The notes beneath the pieces were generated by a model, which had not been told where the DNA came from, did no database searches, and saw nothing but the letters and a program-made list of their open reading frames with translations. From Cellulosimicrobium sp. Marseille-Q4280 (lineage in GTDB: Bacteria > Actinomycetota > Actinomycetes > Actinomycetales > Cellulomonadaceae), in assembly GCF_943181405.1 (NCBI RefSeq), contig NZ_CALPBY010000005.1:1-64000 (forward strand): DNA of 64,000 bases. Direction: 5' to 3'. Positions within the stretch are counted from its first letter, which is position 1, and every line of letters begins with the position of its first letter. Positions 15,600 to 24,530 of the stretch are shown in pieces. The translations under genes and the position numbers were made by a program.

Positions 15600-16040
15600 A
15601 TGCGAGTCATGGTCCTGATCACCGGCACCGGTGCCGACGAGGACAAGATCGCCCCCACGCAGGAGATGCTCGCCCAGATGGGCGAGTACAACGAGCAGCT
15701 CGTCAAGGCGGGCGTCATGCTCGACGGGCAGGGTCTGCACCCGAGCGCGAAGGGCGCGCGGGTCGTGTTCGACACGACCGGGACGTCCGTCGTCGACGGT
15801 CCGTTCACCGAGTCGAAGGAGCTCCTCGCCGGGTACTGGATCTGGCAGGTCTCGTCGCTCGAGGAGGCCGTCGAGTGGGCGAAGCGGTGCCCGTCCGACC
15901 CGCAGTACGGCAGCACGCAGGTGCTCGAGATCCGGCCCGTCTTCGAGCCGGAGGACTTCGGCGCGGAGTACACGCCGGAGCTGCGCGAGCAGGACGAGCG
16001 CCTGGCCGAGGAGATCAAGGCCCAGCACGGCGGGGCCTGA
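15600..16040 (+). CDS. DGPF-domain (YCII-related) protein partnered with an ECF42 sigma factor
   Basis: A 146-residue protein of the YCII-related/DGPF family, named for the motif seen here as VDGPFTESKELLAGYWIWQ. AGGAGGAACGTC gives a strong ribosome site for the ATG. Such small proteins are the usual neighbours and main targets of ECF42 sigma factors. Their biochemical role is not known, although the fold resembles ferredoxin-like dimeric enzymes. The ECF42 gene follows after four bases. The candidate promoter at 15511-15540 suggests the pair is transcribed by its own sigma factor. Confidence 0.9.
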   Translation: MRVMVLITGTGADEDKIAPTQEMLAQMGEYNEQLVKAGVMLDGQGLHPSAKGARVVFDTTGTSVVDGPFTESKELLAGYWIWQVSSLEEAVEWAKRCPSDPQYGSTQVLEIRPVFEPEDFGAEYTPELREQDERLAEEIKAQHGGA

Positions 16041-16044
16041 GCCC

Positions 16045-17538
16045 GTGCCCCACGCGCCGGCGACGGAGCCCTCGGACGGTTCCCGCAGCGGGTCGGTCCG
16101 GGGGTCGGTGCGCAGCGCGGCCGAGGTGCGCCGGACCGTCGAGGCGGTCTGGCGCATCGAGTCCGCGCGGCTGATCGCGGGTCTGGCGCGCACCCTGCGC
16201 GACGTGGGGCTCGCGGAGGACGTCGCGCAGGAGGCGTTCGTCGCCGCGCTCGAGCAGTGGCCCGAGCAGGGCGTGCCGGACAACCCCGGCGCGTGGCTCA
16301 CGACGGTCGCGCGCCGTCGCGCCGTCGACCTGGTCCGCCGTGAGCGCACGCGCGACGCGAAGTACGCGCGCCTCGCGGCGGACCTCGTCGCGCCCGGCGC
16401 GAGCACGCACGGCGGCACGACGGCGCGCGCGACGGACGGCGGCGCGGTGCTCGTGGGCAGCGTGCCCGCCCCGGACGCCGTGGTCGACGCGCCCGTGGAC
16501 GACGACCTCCTCGCGCTCGTGCTCGTCGCGTGCCACCCGGTGCTGCCGCGCGAGTCGCGCGTCGCGCTGACGCTCCGGCTCGTCGGTGGCCTGACGACCG
16601 AGGAGATCGCGCGCGCGTTCCTCGTCCCGTCGGCGACGGTCGGCCAGCGCGTCTCGCGCGCCAAGCGCACGCTCGCCGAGGCCCGGGTCGCGTTCGAGGT
16701 GCCGCAGGCGGACGAGCTGCCCGCCCGGGTGCCCGCGGCGCTCGAGGTCGTGTACGTGGTGTTCACCGAGGGGTATGCCGCGACGTCGGGCGACGCGTGG
16801 GTGCGCCGCGACCTCGCCGAGGACGCGATGCGCCTCGGCCGCGTGCTCGCCGGCCTGCTGCCGTCCGAGCCGGAGGTGCACGGGCTCGTCGCGCTCATGG
16901 AGCTCCAGGCGTCGCGCTTCGCGGCGCGCACGGGACCCGACGGCGAGCCCGTCCTCCTCGAGGACCAGGACCGCGCGCGCTGGGACCGCCTGCTGGTCCG
17001 CCACGGCCTGGCCGCGCTCGACCGGGCGTTCGCGCTCGGCACGCGGGGCGGGAAGGTCCTGGGGCCGTACACGCTCCAGGCGGCGATCGCCGCGTGCCAC
17101 GCGCGTGCGGCGACGTTCGCCGAGACCGACTGGGAGGCGATCGTGTCGCTGTACGACGCGCTCGCCGCGGTGGCGCCGTCGCCGGTGGTCGAGCTCAACC
17201 GGGCGGTCGCCGTGCTCATGGCCGACGGTCCGGAGCGAGCCCTCGAGGTGCTCGACGCCGTCCACGGCGACCCACGCCTCGAGCGCTACCACCTCTACGG
17301 CGCCGTGCGCGGCGACGTCCTGTCCCGCCTCGGTCGGTACGCGGAGGCCTCCGTGACGCTGGAGCAGGCGGCCGGGCTCGCGCCCACGCGGCGCGAACGA
17401 CGGCTCCTGCTCGGCCGGGCCGCGGCAGCGGCCGAGCACGGCGGCGCGGCCGCGCTCGGCGGCACGGCCGACGGGAGCGGTGCGACCGGAGCGCACGACG
17501 GCGGGACCGGTACGACCTACCGGACCGACGATCCTTAG
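16045..17538 (+). CDS. ECF sigma factor of group ECF42 with C-terminal TPR-like extension
   Basis: A 497-residue sigma-70-family factor. Region 2 runs over about residues 30-95 (LAEDVAQEAFVAALEQWP, WLTTVARRRAVDLVRRE) and region 4 over about 165-220 (LTTEEIARAFLVPSATVGQRVSRAKRTL). A long helical extension follows, with the group's conserved LGPYTLQAAIAACHA and SPVVELNRAVAV motifs, typical of ECF42 proteins that lack a classical anti-sigma factor and use this extension for control. The GTG at 16045 is taken as the start; the first 30 residues are low-complexity, so translation might begin later. The extreme C-terminus is Gly/Thr/Ala-rich. The signal sensed is unknown. Confidence 0.9.
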   Translation: MPHAPATEPSDGSRSGSVRGSVRSAAEVRRTVEAVWRIESARLIAGLARTLRDVGLAEDVAQEAFVAALEQWPEQGVPDNPGAWLTTVARRRAVDLVRRERTRDAKYARLAADLVAPGASTHGGTTARATDGGAVLVGSVPAPDAVVDAPVDDDLLALVLVACHPVLPRESRVALTLRLVGGLTTEEIARAFLVPSATVGQRVSRAKRTLAEARVAFEVPQADELPARVPAALEVVYVVFTEGYAATSGDAWVRRDLAEDAMRLGRVLAGLLPSEPEVHGLVALMELQASRFAARTGPDGEPVLLEDQDRARWDRLLVRHGLAALDRAFALGTRGGKVLGPYTLQAAIAACHARAATFAETDWEAIVSLYDALAAVAPSPVVELNRAVAVLMADGPERALEVLDAVHGDPRLERYHLYGAVRGDVLSRLGRYAEASVTLEQAAGLAPTRRERRLLLGRAAAAAEHGGAAALGGTADGSGATGAHDGGTGTTYRTDDP

Positions 17539-17550
17539 GATCGGGGCGTG
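17536..17550 (+). promoter_or_regulatory. Probable leaderless start of the GntR gene
   Basis: TAGGAT ends six bases before the GTG at 17548 and no ribosome site is present. This spacing places the transcription start at or very near the GTG, as in the many leaderless actinobacterial genes. TAGGAT is part of the palindrome ATCCTTAGGAT (17531-17541). Confidence 0.55.
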
Positions 17551-18276
17551 ACCACGAGCCCCGCGCCCCTCGACGACGCCCGCCCCTCGCTGCGGGAGAC
17601 GGCGTACGCGACGCTCAAGGCGCGCATCATCGGGCTCGACCTGCACCCGGGCCAGCGGCTCGTCGAGCGTGACATCGCGACCGAGCTGGGTGTCTCGCGC
17701 GTGCCGCTCCGCGAGGCGCTGCACCAGCTCGAGAGCGAAGGGCTCGTCGTCCTCGTGCCGCGGCAGGGCGCCCTGGTCGCGCCGTTCACGCGTGCCGACG
17801 TCGAGCAGCTCTTCGAGGTCCGCGAGAACGTCGAGGTGCTCGCGTTCCGCCTCGCGGCCCTGCGCCGCTCGGCGGCGGACCTCGCGACGATGGCCGCGGC
17901 GGTCGACGCGGCCCGGGTCGCGCTCGCGGCGCACGACGACGCCGCGACCGCCGCCGCGAACGCGGGCTTCCACGCCGCCGTCGTCCAGGCGTGCGGGAAC
18001 CCGCTGCTGCGGTCGATGCTCGCGCCGCTCGACGCGCGGGTGCGCTGGCTCTTCCACCTCACGAAGCAGCGCGACACGCGCGAGCAGTGCGAGGAGCACG
18101 CGGCGATGCTCGCGGCGATCGAGGCGCGGGACGGGGACGCCGTGGCAGACCTCGCGCTGCGGCACGTGGCCTCCGGGCGCGAGCCGAGCCTCGCGCTCGC
18201 CGAGACGTGGGCGTCGGCGCCCATCGACCCCGTCGAGGCCACCCGCACGCGCAACCGGGGCCCGCGCTCCCGCTGA
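17548..18276 (+). CDS. GntR-family regulator, FadR/FCD subgroup
   Basis: A 242-residue regulator. A winged helix-turn-helix at about 14-75 (LVERDIATELGVSRVPLREALHQLESEGLV) precedes an all-helical FCD ligand domain (about 85-215) with the metal-site histidines common in this subgroup (FHAAVVQACGN, EEHAAML, LRHV). It lies immediately upstream of, and on the same strand as, the BMP-type importer operon. A perfect 16-nt palindrome with a TGGTATACCA core precedes that operon and matches the class of site these regulators bind. It probably represses nucleoside or nucleobase uptake; the ligand is not evident. Confidence 0.92.
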   Translation: MTTSPAPLDDARPSLRETAYATLKARIIGLDLHPGQRLVERDIATELGVSRVPLREALHQLESEGLVVLVPRQGALVAPFTRADVEQLFEVRENVEVLAFRLAALRRSAADLATMAAAVDAARVALAAHDDAATAAANAGFHAAVVQACGNPLLRSMLAPLDARVRWLFHLTKQRDTREQCEEHAAMLAAIEARDGDAVADLALRHVASGREPSLALAETWASAPIDPVEATRTRNRGPRSR

Positions 18277-18352
18277 CCGCCGTCCCGTCCGGTCACACAT
18301 GATTTACGGCCGGTTGACGCGCCCGAAACACGAGGTCCCCACACTCGGTGCG

Positions 18353-18368
18353 TAGTGGTATACCACTA
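18353..18368. promoter_or_regulatory. GntR operator upstream of the BMP importer operon
   Basis: TAGTGGTATACCACTA is a perfect 16-nt palindrome 18 bases before the binding-protein ATG. A TTGACG -35-like hexamer stands at 18314-18319, so a bound repressor would sit at or just past the start of transcription. The TGGT-N2-ACCA pattern is that of FadR-subgroup regulators. Confidence 0.88.
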
Positions 18369-18386
18369 ACTCGACCAGGAGGACCC

Positions 18387-19446
18387 ATGCGCAGCTCCCG
18401 TCCCGCCGCCCCCGCCCGTCCCCGCCCCGCCGCAGGCGCACCCCGCGCGCCGGAACGCCGCCGTCGGCGCGCTCCTCGCCGCGAGCCTCGTCGCCCTCGC
18501 GGCGTGCAGCACGTCGACCGCTGCCGGCGACGACGCCCCGGCGGACGGCGACGAGCCGCTCGCCGTCGGCGTCTTCCTCCCCGGATCCACCTCCGACACC
18601 GGCTTCATGCAGTCCGCCTACCTCGGCTACCAGCGCCTCGAGGAGGAGCTCGGCGACGAGGTCGAGCTCTCGTTCGTCGAGGAGGTCGCCGCCGCCGACT
18701 ACGAGCAGACGCTCGTCCGCTTCGCGAGCACGTCCGACCTGGTCATCTCCGTGGGCGGCCAGACGGACGCCGACCTGCGCAAGGTCGCGCCGCAGTTCCC
18801 CGACGTGACGTTCGTCGAGATCGGCGGCCCGGCGGACGCCGAGCCCCTCGAGAACCTCGCCTACTACGACCCCCAGCAGGCCGAGGCGGAGTACCTCTCC
18901 GGCGCCGTCGCCGCGCTGTCCTCCGAGACCGGCAAGGTCGGGTTCATCGGCGGCGTCGAGCTCCCGGCGATCGTCAACGCCTCGGTCGCGTTCGCGAACG
19001 GCGCGGAGGCCGCGGTCCCCGGGACCGAGGTCGTCACGCCCCAGTTCCTCGGCGACTTCAACGACCCTGCGAAGGCCAAGCAGGCCGCGGCGGCGAACTT
19101 CGGCGTCGGGGTCGACGTCGTCGGGCAGATCGTCAACCTCGGCAAGCAGGGCATCGAGCAGGCCGCGAAGGACGCCGGCGCCTCGATGGTCGGCGGGCCG
19201 ATCCCGGGCGAGTGCACCGACGGCGGTCCCTACGTGGGCTACGTCCGCACCGACATCGGGACCGAGGTCGAGCACGCCGTCCGCTCGGTGCTCGACGGGA
19301 CGTGGGAGGCCGCGCAGGTGCCGTTCGGCCTGACCAGCGACCTGGGTGGCACCGAGTTCGTCCTGTGCTCCGACGACCCCGAGACCGTCGCGGCGCTCGA
19401 GGAGATCACGGAGTCCGTCGCCACCGGCGCCGTCGAGACGTACTGA
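18387..19446 (+). CDS. BMP-family nucleoside-binding lipoprotein, frameshifted near the start
   Basis: Substrate-binding protein of the basic-membrane-protein family, the receptor of purine-nucleoside-type ABC importers. The frame carrying the lipoprotein signal (ARRNAAVGALLAASLVALAAC, cysteine codon at 18505) and the whole mature protein (LAVGVFLPGSTSDTGFMQSAYLG onward) has no start codon before an internal ATG at 18607. The only ATG with a ribosome site (AGGAGGACCC, ATG 18387) is one base out of frame with it. One surplus base in the C-runs between 18400 and 18450 would repair the gene to about 352 residues. Either a sequencing error or a real inactivating or slippage-prone tract. Everything after 18450 looks intact. 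Confidence 0.8.
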
Positions 19447-19462
19447 CGCGACGTCCCGAGGA

Positions 19463-19492
19463 GACCTGCCGGCGAGACCTCGCCGGCAGGTC
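19463..19492 (+). terminator. Strong hairpin after the BMP binding-protein gene
   Basis: GACCTGCCGGCG (19463-19474) pairs perfectly with CGCCGGCAGGTC (19481-19492) over a six-base loop, between the binding-protein stop and the ATPase gene on the same strand. It probably gives partial termination or mRNA protection, as at the other three binding-protein genes. Confidence 0.72.
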
Positions 19493-19538
19493 CTCCCGAC
19501 ACCGCACGAGCGGTCCGACCAGCCCGAACGGAGACCTC

Positions 19539-21287
19539 ATGCCCACGACTCTCCCCTCCGCCCCGACGGCGCACGCACCCGGCGACCCGGACGACGCGCC
19601 CACGCTCGCCCTGCGCGGCGTGACGCGCGTCTTCGGGACCCACACCGCGCTCGACGCGGTCGACCTCGAGATCGCCGCCGGGGAGGTGCACTGCGTGCTC
19701 GGCGAGAACGGGGCCGGGAAGTCCACGCTGTGCAACATCGTGTTCGGGACGCTCCCGGCGACGTCGGGCGAGGTCCTGCTCGACGGCGTGCCGTTCGCCC
19801 CGGCGTCGCCCGCCGACGCCCTCGCGCGGGGCGTGGCGATGGTCCACCAGCACTTCTCGCTCGTCCCGACGCTCACCGTCGAGGAGAACCTGCTGCTCGG
19901 TCGGGGCGCCCGCCGACTGCGTCCCGACCGGGCCGGTCTCGCCGTACGCCTCGGAGCGATCGAGGAGACCCTCGGCCTGCGGGTCGACCCGGCGGCGCGG
20001 GTCGGGACGCTCACGGTCGGCGCCCGGCAGCGCGTCGAGATCGTCAAGGCGCTCCTGGACGGTCCCCGCCTCCTCCTGCTCGACGAGCCCACCGGCGTCC
20101 TCGGGCCGGACGAGGTCGACGGCCTGCTCGCGACCTGCCGCCGCGTCGCGGCCGCGGGCACTGCCGTCGTGCTCATCACGCACAAGCTCGCCGAGGTGAT
20201 GCGCGTCGGTGACCGGGCGACGGTGCTGCGCGGCGGGCGCGTCGTCGGCGGCGGGCCGCTCGCACGCGAGGGCGCCGGCAGAGCGCCGGGCGCCGGTCCC
20301 GGCACCGATCTCGGCGACGGCCTCGGCGCCGCCGAGCTCGTGGGCCTGATGGTCGGTCGCGACGCGTCGAGCCTCGACCCGGTGCTCGCCGCGAGCGTGG
20401 GCGTGAACCGTCCCGTCGACACCTCGTCGGTCGACGTCTCGTCGGTCGACATCTCGTCGGTCGACGTCTCGTCGATCGACGCCGCACCGGCCGCCGCCGC
20501 AGCGGACGGACGCCGGGAGCCGGCCCCGGACGTGGTGCCGCCCGTGCTCGAGGTGCGTGGCCTCGTCGTCGACCGGCCCGACGGCGCGCGCGCGGTCGAC
20601 GCCGTCGACCTCGTCGTGCGGCCGGGCGAGATCGTGGGGATCGCCGGCGTGGAGGGCAACGGTCAGAGCGAGCTCGTCGCCGCGCTGTCCGGTGCGGTCC
20701 GGCCGTCGGCGGGGCAGGTCGTCCTGGCCGGCACGGACGTCACGCGTGCCGGGCCGCGGCGACGGACCGCGCTCGGCCTCGGCGTCGTCCCGGAGGACCG
20801 CCACCACGAGGCCGTCGTGACGAGCCTGAGCGTCACCGTGAACCTGCTCCTCGGCCGCCTGCACCGCTACCGCCGGTTCGGTCTGCTCGACCGTCGCGCC
20901 ATGGACGCGGCGGCGACCGACCTCGCGCGCCGGTTCGACGTGCGGGCCGCGAGCCTCGACGCCCCGCTCTCCGCGCTGTCGGGCGGGAACCAGCAGAAGG
21001 CCGTCCTCGCGCGCGAGCTCAGCCTCGACCCGCTGCGCTGCGTCGTGGCGGCCCAGCCCACGCGGGGGCTCGACCTCGGCGCCGTGGACGACGTCGTCGC
21101 GCACCTGCGCTCCGCGGCCCGCGCGGGTGTCGGCGTGGTCGTCGTGTCCAGCGAGCTGTCCGAGCTCCTCGTCCTGTGCGACCGCGTGCACGTCGCCTAC
21201 CGGGGCTCCCTGAGCGGCCCCGTCCTCCCCACCGACCCCGGTGCGCGCGACCGCGTCGCCCACCTCATGACGGGAGCCCCGGCATGA
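19539..21287 (+). CDS. Fused two-domain ABC ATPase of the BMP nucleoside importer
   Basis: A 582-residue ATPase with two tandem nucleotide-binding halves of the RbsA/YufO type. The first half has Walker A GENGAGKST (near 60), Q-loop HQHFSLVPT and Walker B LLLLDEPTG. The second has the degenerate GVEGNGQSEL loop and SGGNQQK signature usual for this group. It powers the two downstream permeases. An insert between the halves contains TSSVDVSSVDISSVDVSS, encoded by a 15-base tandem repeat, and explains the extra length over the usual 500 or so. Its stop overlaps the next start (ATGA), so translation is coupled. Confidence 0.93.
   Translation: MPTTLPSAPTAHAPGDPDDAPTLALRGVTRVFGTHTALDAVDLEIAAGEVHCVLGENGAGKSTLCNIVFGTLPATSGEVLLDGVPFAPASPADALARGVAMVHQHFSLVPTLTVEENLLLGRGARRLRPDRAGLAVRLGAIEETLGLRVDPAARVGTLTVGARQRVEIVKALLDGPRLLLLDEPTGVLGPDEVDGLLATCRRVAAAGTAVVLITHKLAEVMRVGDRATVLRGGRVVGGGPLAREGAGRAPGAGPGTDLGDGLGAAELVGLMVGRDASSLDPVLAASVGVNRPVDTSSVDVSSVDISSVDVSSIDAAPAAAAADGRREPAPDVVPPVLEVRGLVVDRPDGARAVDAVDLVVRPGEIVGIAGVEGNGQSELVAALSGAVRPSAGQVVLAGTDVTRAGPRRRTALGLGVVPEDRHHEAVVTSLSVTVNLLLGRLHRYRRFGLLDRRAMDAAATDLARRFDVRAASLDAPLSALSGGNQQKAVLARELSLDPLRCVVAAQPTRGLDLGAVDDVVAHLRSAARAGVGVVVVSSELSELLVLCDRVHVAYRGSLSGPVLPTDPGARDRVAHLMTGAPA
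20415..20474 (+). repeat. 15-bp tandem repeat inside the ATPase linker
   Basis: Four units of GTCGAC-N2-CTCGTCG begin at 20415, 20430, 20445 and 20460. In frame they encode a flexible VDxSS repeat joining the two ATPase halves. Copy number may vary between strains. Confidence 0.85.
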
Positions 21288-22516
21288 CCGCCCCGATCTC
21301 GACCGCGCCGCCCGCGCCGCCCAGCGCGCCTGCGCGCCCCGCGACGCCGACCACCACGCACCGTGGCGAGCACGCGCTGCGCGACCGGCTGCTCGCCGCA
21401 CGCCCTGTCCTCGTCCCGCTCGCCGCCGTGCTCGGGGCGCTCGCCGTCAGCACCGCGCTGGCCGCGCTCGCCGGGGCGACGCCCGCCGAGGCCGCGACCG
21501 CCCTGTGGGAGGGCATGGTCGGCACGCCGTACGCGATCGGGTCGTCCGTCAACGTCGCCGCGGTGCTGCTGCTCGTCGCGACCGGCTTCCTCGTCGCGCA
21601 CCGAGCCGGGCTCGTCAACGTCGGGGGCGAGGGCCAGATCTGCGTGGGCGCCGTCGCCGCGACCGCCGTCGGCACGGCGCTCCCGCCCGCGGTCCCGCCC
21701 GTCGTCGCGCTCCCCCTCGTGCTGATCGTCGCCGCGCTGGGAGGTGCCGCGTGGGCGTCGGTCGCGGCCTGGCTCGCGGTCCGGCGCGGCGTGAGCGAGG
21801 TCATCACGACGCTCCTGCTCAACTTCGTCGGCGCCGCGGTGCTCGTGCTGGCCGTCCACGAGGAGGCGCTGCTCCGCCAGCCCGTGACGAGCTCGGAGAC
21901 GCTCCCCCAGTCGTCACCCCTGGTCGACGCCGCGCACCTCCCGCTCCTGGGCGTGCCCGGCTCGCCGGTCACCGTGGGCGTCGTGCTCGCGCTCACCGGG
22001 GCCGTGGTCGCCGCGCTCGTCCTGCGGCGGACCGCGACCGGCGTGCGGCTCGCCGCCGTCGGGCAGTCCCGTCCGGCATCGCTCCGCCTCGGCCTGCCGG
22101 TCGACCGGCTGCGCTTCTCCGCCCTCGCCACCGCGGGCGCCGGGGCCGGTCTCGCCGGGGGCGTGCTCGTCGCGTCGGCCCCGCACGTGCTCGACGACGG
22201 CCTGTCGTCCGGGTACGGGTTCTCCGGCCTCGTCGTCGGTCTCCTCGCGCGCGGCTCGTTCACCGCGGCCGTCGGCATCGCGACCGGGCTCGGCTTCCTC
22301 GTGTCGGGCGGCATCAACCTCCAGCTCGCCGCAGGCGTCCCCGCGTCGATCACCCAGATCACGGAGAGCCTCATCGTCCTCGGCGTCGCCGGGACCGCGA
22401 TCTGGGCGGTGGGCCGGGCCGGTGCGCACGTGCGGCGGGCGCGCCTCGGGCGCTCACGCCCACCGCAGCCCTCCTCCCCCGCCCCCAGGACGACCACCAC
22501 GGAGGTCCCGTCGTGA
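21284..22516 (+). CDS. BMP-type ABC importer permease, first subunit
   Basis: A 410-residue permease of the branched-chain amino acid/ribose-type family, subgroup of YufP-like nucleoside permeases. A proline-rich cytoplasmic N-terminus is followed by about nine membrane segments. The motif VNVGGEGQICVGAV near residue 110 and the VSEVITTLLLNFV segment are characteristic. It begins four bases inside the ATPase gene and ends four bases inside the second permease gene. Together they should carry purine nucleosides or related bases into the cytoplasm. Confidence 0.92.
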   Translation: MTAPISTAPPAPPSAPARPATPTTTHRGEHALRDRLLAARPVLVPLAAVLGALAVSTALAALAGATPAEAATALWEGMVGTPYAIGSSVNVAAVLLLVATGFLVAHRAGLVNVGGEGQICVGAVAATAVGTALPPAVPPVVALPLVLIVAALGGAAWASVAAWLAVRRGVSEVITTLLLNFVGAAVLVLAVHEEALLRQPVTSSETLPQSSPLVDAAHLPLLGVPGSPVTVGVVLALTGAVVAALVLRRTATGVRLAAVGQSRPASLRLGLPVDRLRFSALATAGAGAGLAGGVLVASAPHVLDDGLSSGYGFSGLVVGLLARGSFTAAVGIATGLGFLVSGGINLQLAAGVPASITQITESLIVLGVAGTAIWAVGRAGAHVRRARLGRSRPPQPSSPAPRTTTTEVPS

Positions 22517-23439
22517 TCCTCACTCTCACCGACCTCCTCGTCGCCACCGTCGCGCTCGCGATCCCCGTGCTCGTCGCCGCCTCGGGCGAGCTCGTCGGCG
22601 AGCGCGCCGGCGTCCTCACGATGAGCGTCGAGGGCATGATGCTCACCGGCGCGTTCGCCGCCGTCGTCGGGGCCACGTCGAGCGGCTCCGCCCTCGTCGG
22701 GGTGGCCTGCGGGGCTCTCGCCGGACTGCTGGTCGGCGTGCTGCAGGCCGTGCTGAGCGTCGTCCTGCGTGCCGACCAGATCGTGACGGGCATCGCCGCC
22801 AACGCTCTCGCGCTCGCGGGCACGACGTTCGGCGCACGCCTCCTGCTCGAGCGCGGGACCGAGGTGCCGGGGTTCGACCGCGTCGCGATCCCGGTGCTCT
22901 CCGAGATCCCGGTGATCGGGCCGGCCCTGTTCCGCCAGACCGGCCTCGCCTACGCGCTCGTGGTCCTCGTCGTGCTGCTCGCCGTGCTGACGTCGCGGCG
23001 CACCGGCTGGGGTCTCGCCGTCGACGCCGTCGGCGAGGACGCGGCGAGCGCCGACCGGTCCGGCATCCCGGTTCTGCGCGTGCGCTTCGCGGCGGTGCTC
23101 GTCGTCGGGCTCCTGTCCGGGCTCGCCGGGACGCAGCTCGCGCTGTCCGAGGTGCACACCTTCACGGACAACATGACGGCCGGCATCGGGTACCTCGCGG
23201 TCGTCGCCGTCATCGCGGGCAGCTGGCGCCCCGTCGGGGTGGCCGTCGCGGCGCTCGTCTTCGGCCTCGCCCAGGCGCTGCAGTTCACGCTCCCCGCGCT
23301 CGGCGTCGACGTGCCGTTCGCGCTGCTCGTGATGCTCCCCTACGTCCTCGCGCTGCTCGCCGTCGCGGGCTTCGTCACCCACAGCCGGCCGCCCAGCGGC
23401 CTCACGACGCCGTTCGTGCGGCTCGGCCGGTCGTCGTGA
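22513..23439 (+). CDS. BMP-type ABC importer permease, second subunit
   Basis: A 308-residue YufQ-like permease, mostly membrane helices, with the family motif GERAGVLTMSVEGMMLTGAFAAV near residues 28-50 and the conserved RADQIVTGIAANALALAGT segment. The GTG at 22513 overlaps the previous stop (GTGA). It pairs with the longer permease to form the channel. A 101-base gap separates it from the cyclodeaminase-like gene, which has its own ribosome site, so the last two genes may be partly independent. Confidence 0.92.
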   Translation: MILTLTDLLVATVALAIPVLVAASGELVGERAGVLTMSVEGMMLTGAFAAVVGATSSGSALVGVACGALAGLLVGVLQAVLSVVLRADQIVTGIAANALALAGTTFGARLLLERGTEVPGFDRVAIPVLSEIPVIGPALFRQTGLAYALVVLVVLLAVLTSRRTGWGLAVDAVGEDAASADRSGIPVLRVRFAAVLVVGLLSGLAGTQLALSEVHTFTDNMTAGIGYLAVVAVIAGSWRPVGVAVAALVFGLAQALQFTLPALGVDVPFALLVMLPYVLALLAVAGFVTHSRPPSGLTTPFVRLGRSS

Positions 23440-23540
23440 CCCCGCTGCACCCGGGGGTCGGCCCGCCGTCCGGCCAGACCACCACCCGCCCGCTCCGCAC
23501 CGCTCGCACGTCACCCGCACGCCCGACCCCTGGAGGCCCC

Positions 23541-24530
23541 GTGCCGCTCGTCCTCACCCGAAGCGACCTCACCGGACTCGTCACGCCCGCCCAGGTGGTC
23601 GAGGCCGTGGAGCACGCGTTCGCCGACCTCGCCGACGGCGCCGCCGCGCAGGCACCGCTCACCGTGGCCGCGGTGGACGACGGCGCGCACTTCCTCCCCA
23701 TGACGGCCGTCTCGCCGCGCGCGGGCCTCGCCGGGTCGAAGCTCCTCGCGGACGTACCGGGGAACCGCGCGCGCGGCCTCCCCGCGCAGCGCTCGGTGCT
23801 CGTGCTCGCGGACGCGTCGGACGGCGCGCCGGTCGCCGTGCTCGACGGCGGCCTGCCCACGCGCTTGCGCACGGCGGCGGCGAGCGCCGTCGCGACGCGA
23901 CACCTCGCCCGGGACGACGCCCGCGTGCTGGGGCTCGTCGGCGCGGGCGGGCTCGCGCTCGAGCACGTCAGCGCGATCGCCGAGGTGCGCCCGATCGAGC
24001 ACGTGCTCGTGTGGTCGCGGTCCGCCGAGACCGTCCGGGCCTTCGCCGAGCAGACCGCGGAGCGCCACCCCCACCTCAAGGTGACGCGCGTGGACACCCC
24101 CGCGAGCGCCGTCGGCTCCGCGGACGTCGTGTGCACGCTCACCCCGTCGCGCGAACCCGTCGTGCGCGGGGCGTGGTTCCACCCCGGGCTGCACGTCAAC
24201 GTCGTGGGCGCACCGCCGCGGCCCGACCACCGCGAGGTCGACGGCGAGGCGATGGCCCGCTCGCGCGTCGTCGTGGACTCGGTGTCGACCGCGCTGCACG
24301 AGTCCGGCGACACGCTCCTCGCCATCGCCGAGGGCGCGATCGACGAGTCCGCGTGCCGTCTCGAGCTCGGGGACGTGATCACGGGCCGGGCCCCGGGCCG
24401 CCGGACCGCCGACGAGGTCACGCTGTTCGACTCCGTGGGCCTCGGGATCCTCGACGTCGTCATCGGGCGCCTCCTCGTGGACGCCGCGCGGGCGGCGGGC
24501 CGAGGCCTCTCCGTAGAGTTGTCGGCATGA
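23541..24530 (+). CDS. Ornithine cyclodeaminase/mu-crystallin family oxidoreductase
   Basis: A 329-residue NAD(P)-binding protein of the ornithine cyclodeaminase/mu-crystallin family. The Rossmann segment is VLGLVGAGGLALEHVSAI near residue 132; substrate-side motifs include GSKLLADVPGN and the LPTRLRTAAASAVATRHLA stretch before it. TGGAGGCCCC precedes the GTG at 23541. Family members cyclise ornithine, reduce imino acids or make cyclic amino acids, so the reaction here cannot be read off. Coupling to a nucleoside deaminase gene by a four-base overlap, behind a BMP importer, hints at catabolism of an imported nitrogen compound. Confidence 0.86.
   Translation: MPLVLTRSDLTGLVTPAQVVEAVEHAFADLADGAAAQAPLTVAAVDDGAHFLPMTAVSPRAGLAGSKLLADVPGNRARGLPAQRSVLVLADASDGAPVAVLDGGLPTRLRTAAASAVATRHLARDDARVLGLVGAGGLALEHVSAIAEVRPIEHVLVWSRSAETVRAFAEQTAERHPHLKVTRVDTPASAVGSADVVCTLTPSREPVVRGAWFHPGLHVNVVGAPPRPDHREVDGEAMARSRVVVDSVSTALHESGDTLLAIAEGAIDESACRLELGDVITGRAPGRRTADEVTLFDSVGLGILDVVIGRLLVDAARAAGRGLSVELSA

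Noticed and set aside
18607-19446. Taking the internal ATG at 18607 as the true start of the BMP-family protein
   Set aside because: It would remove the lipobox and the first strand of the binding fold, which are both clearly encoded upstream in the same frame.
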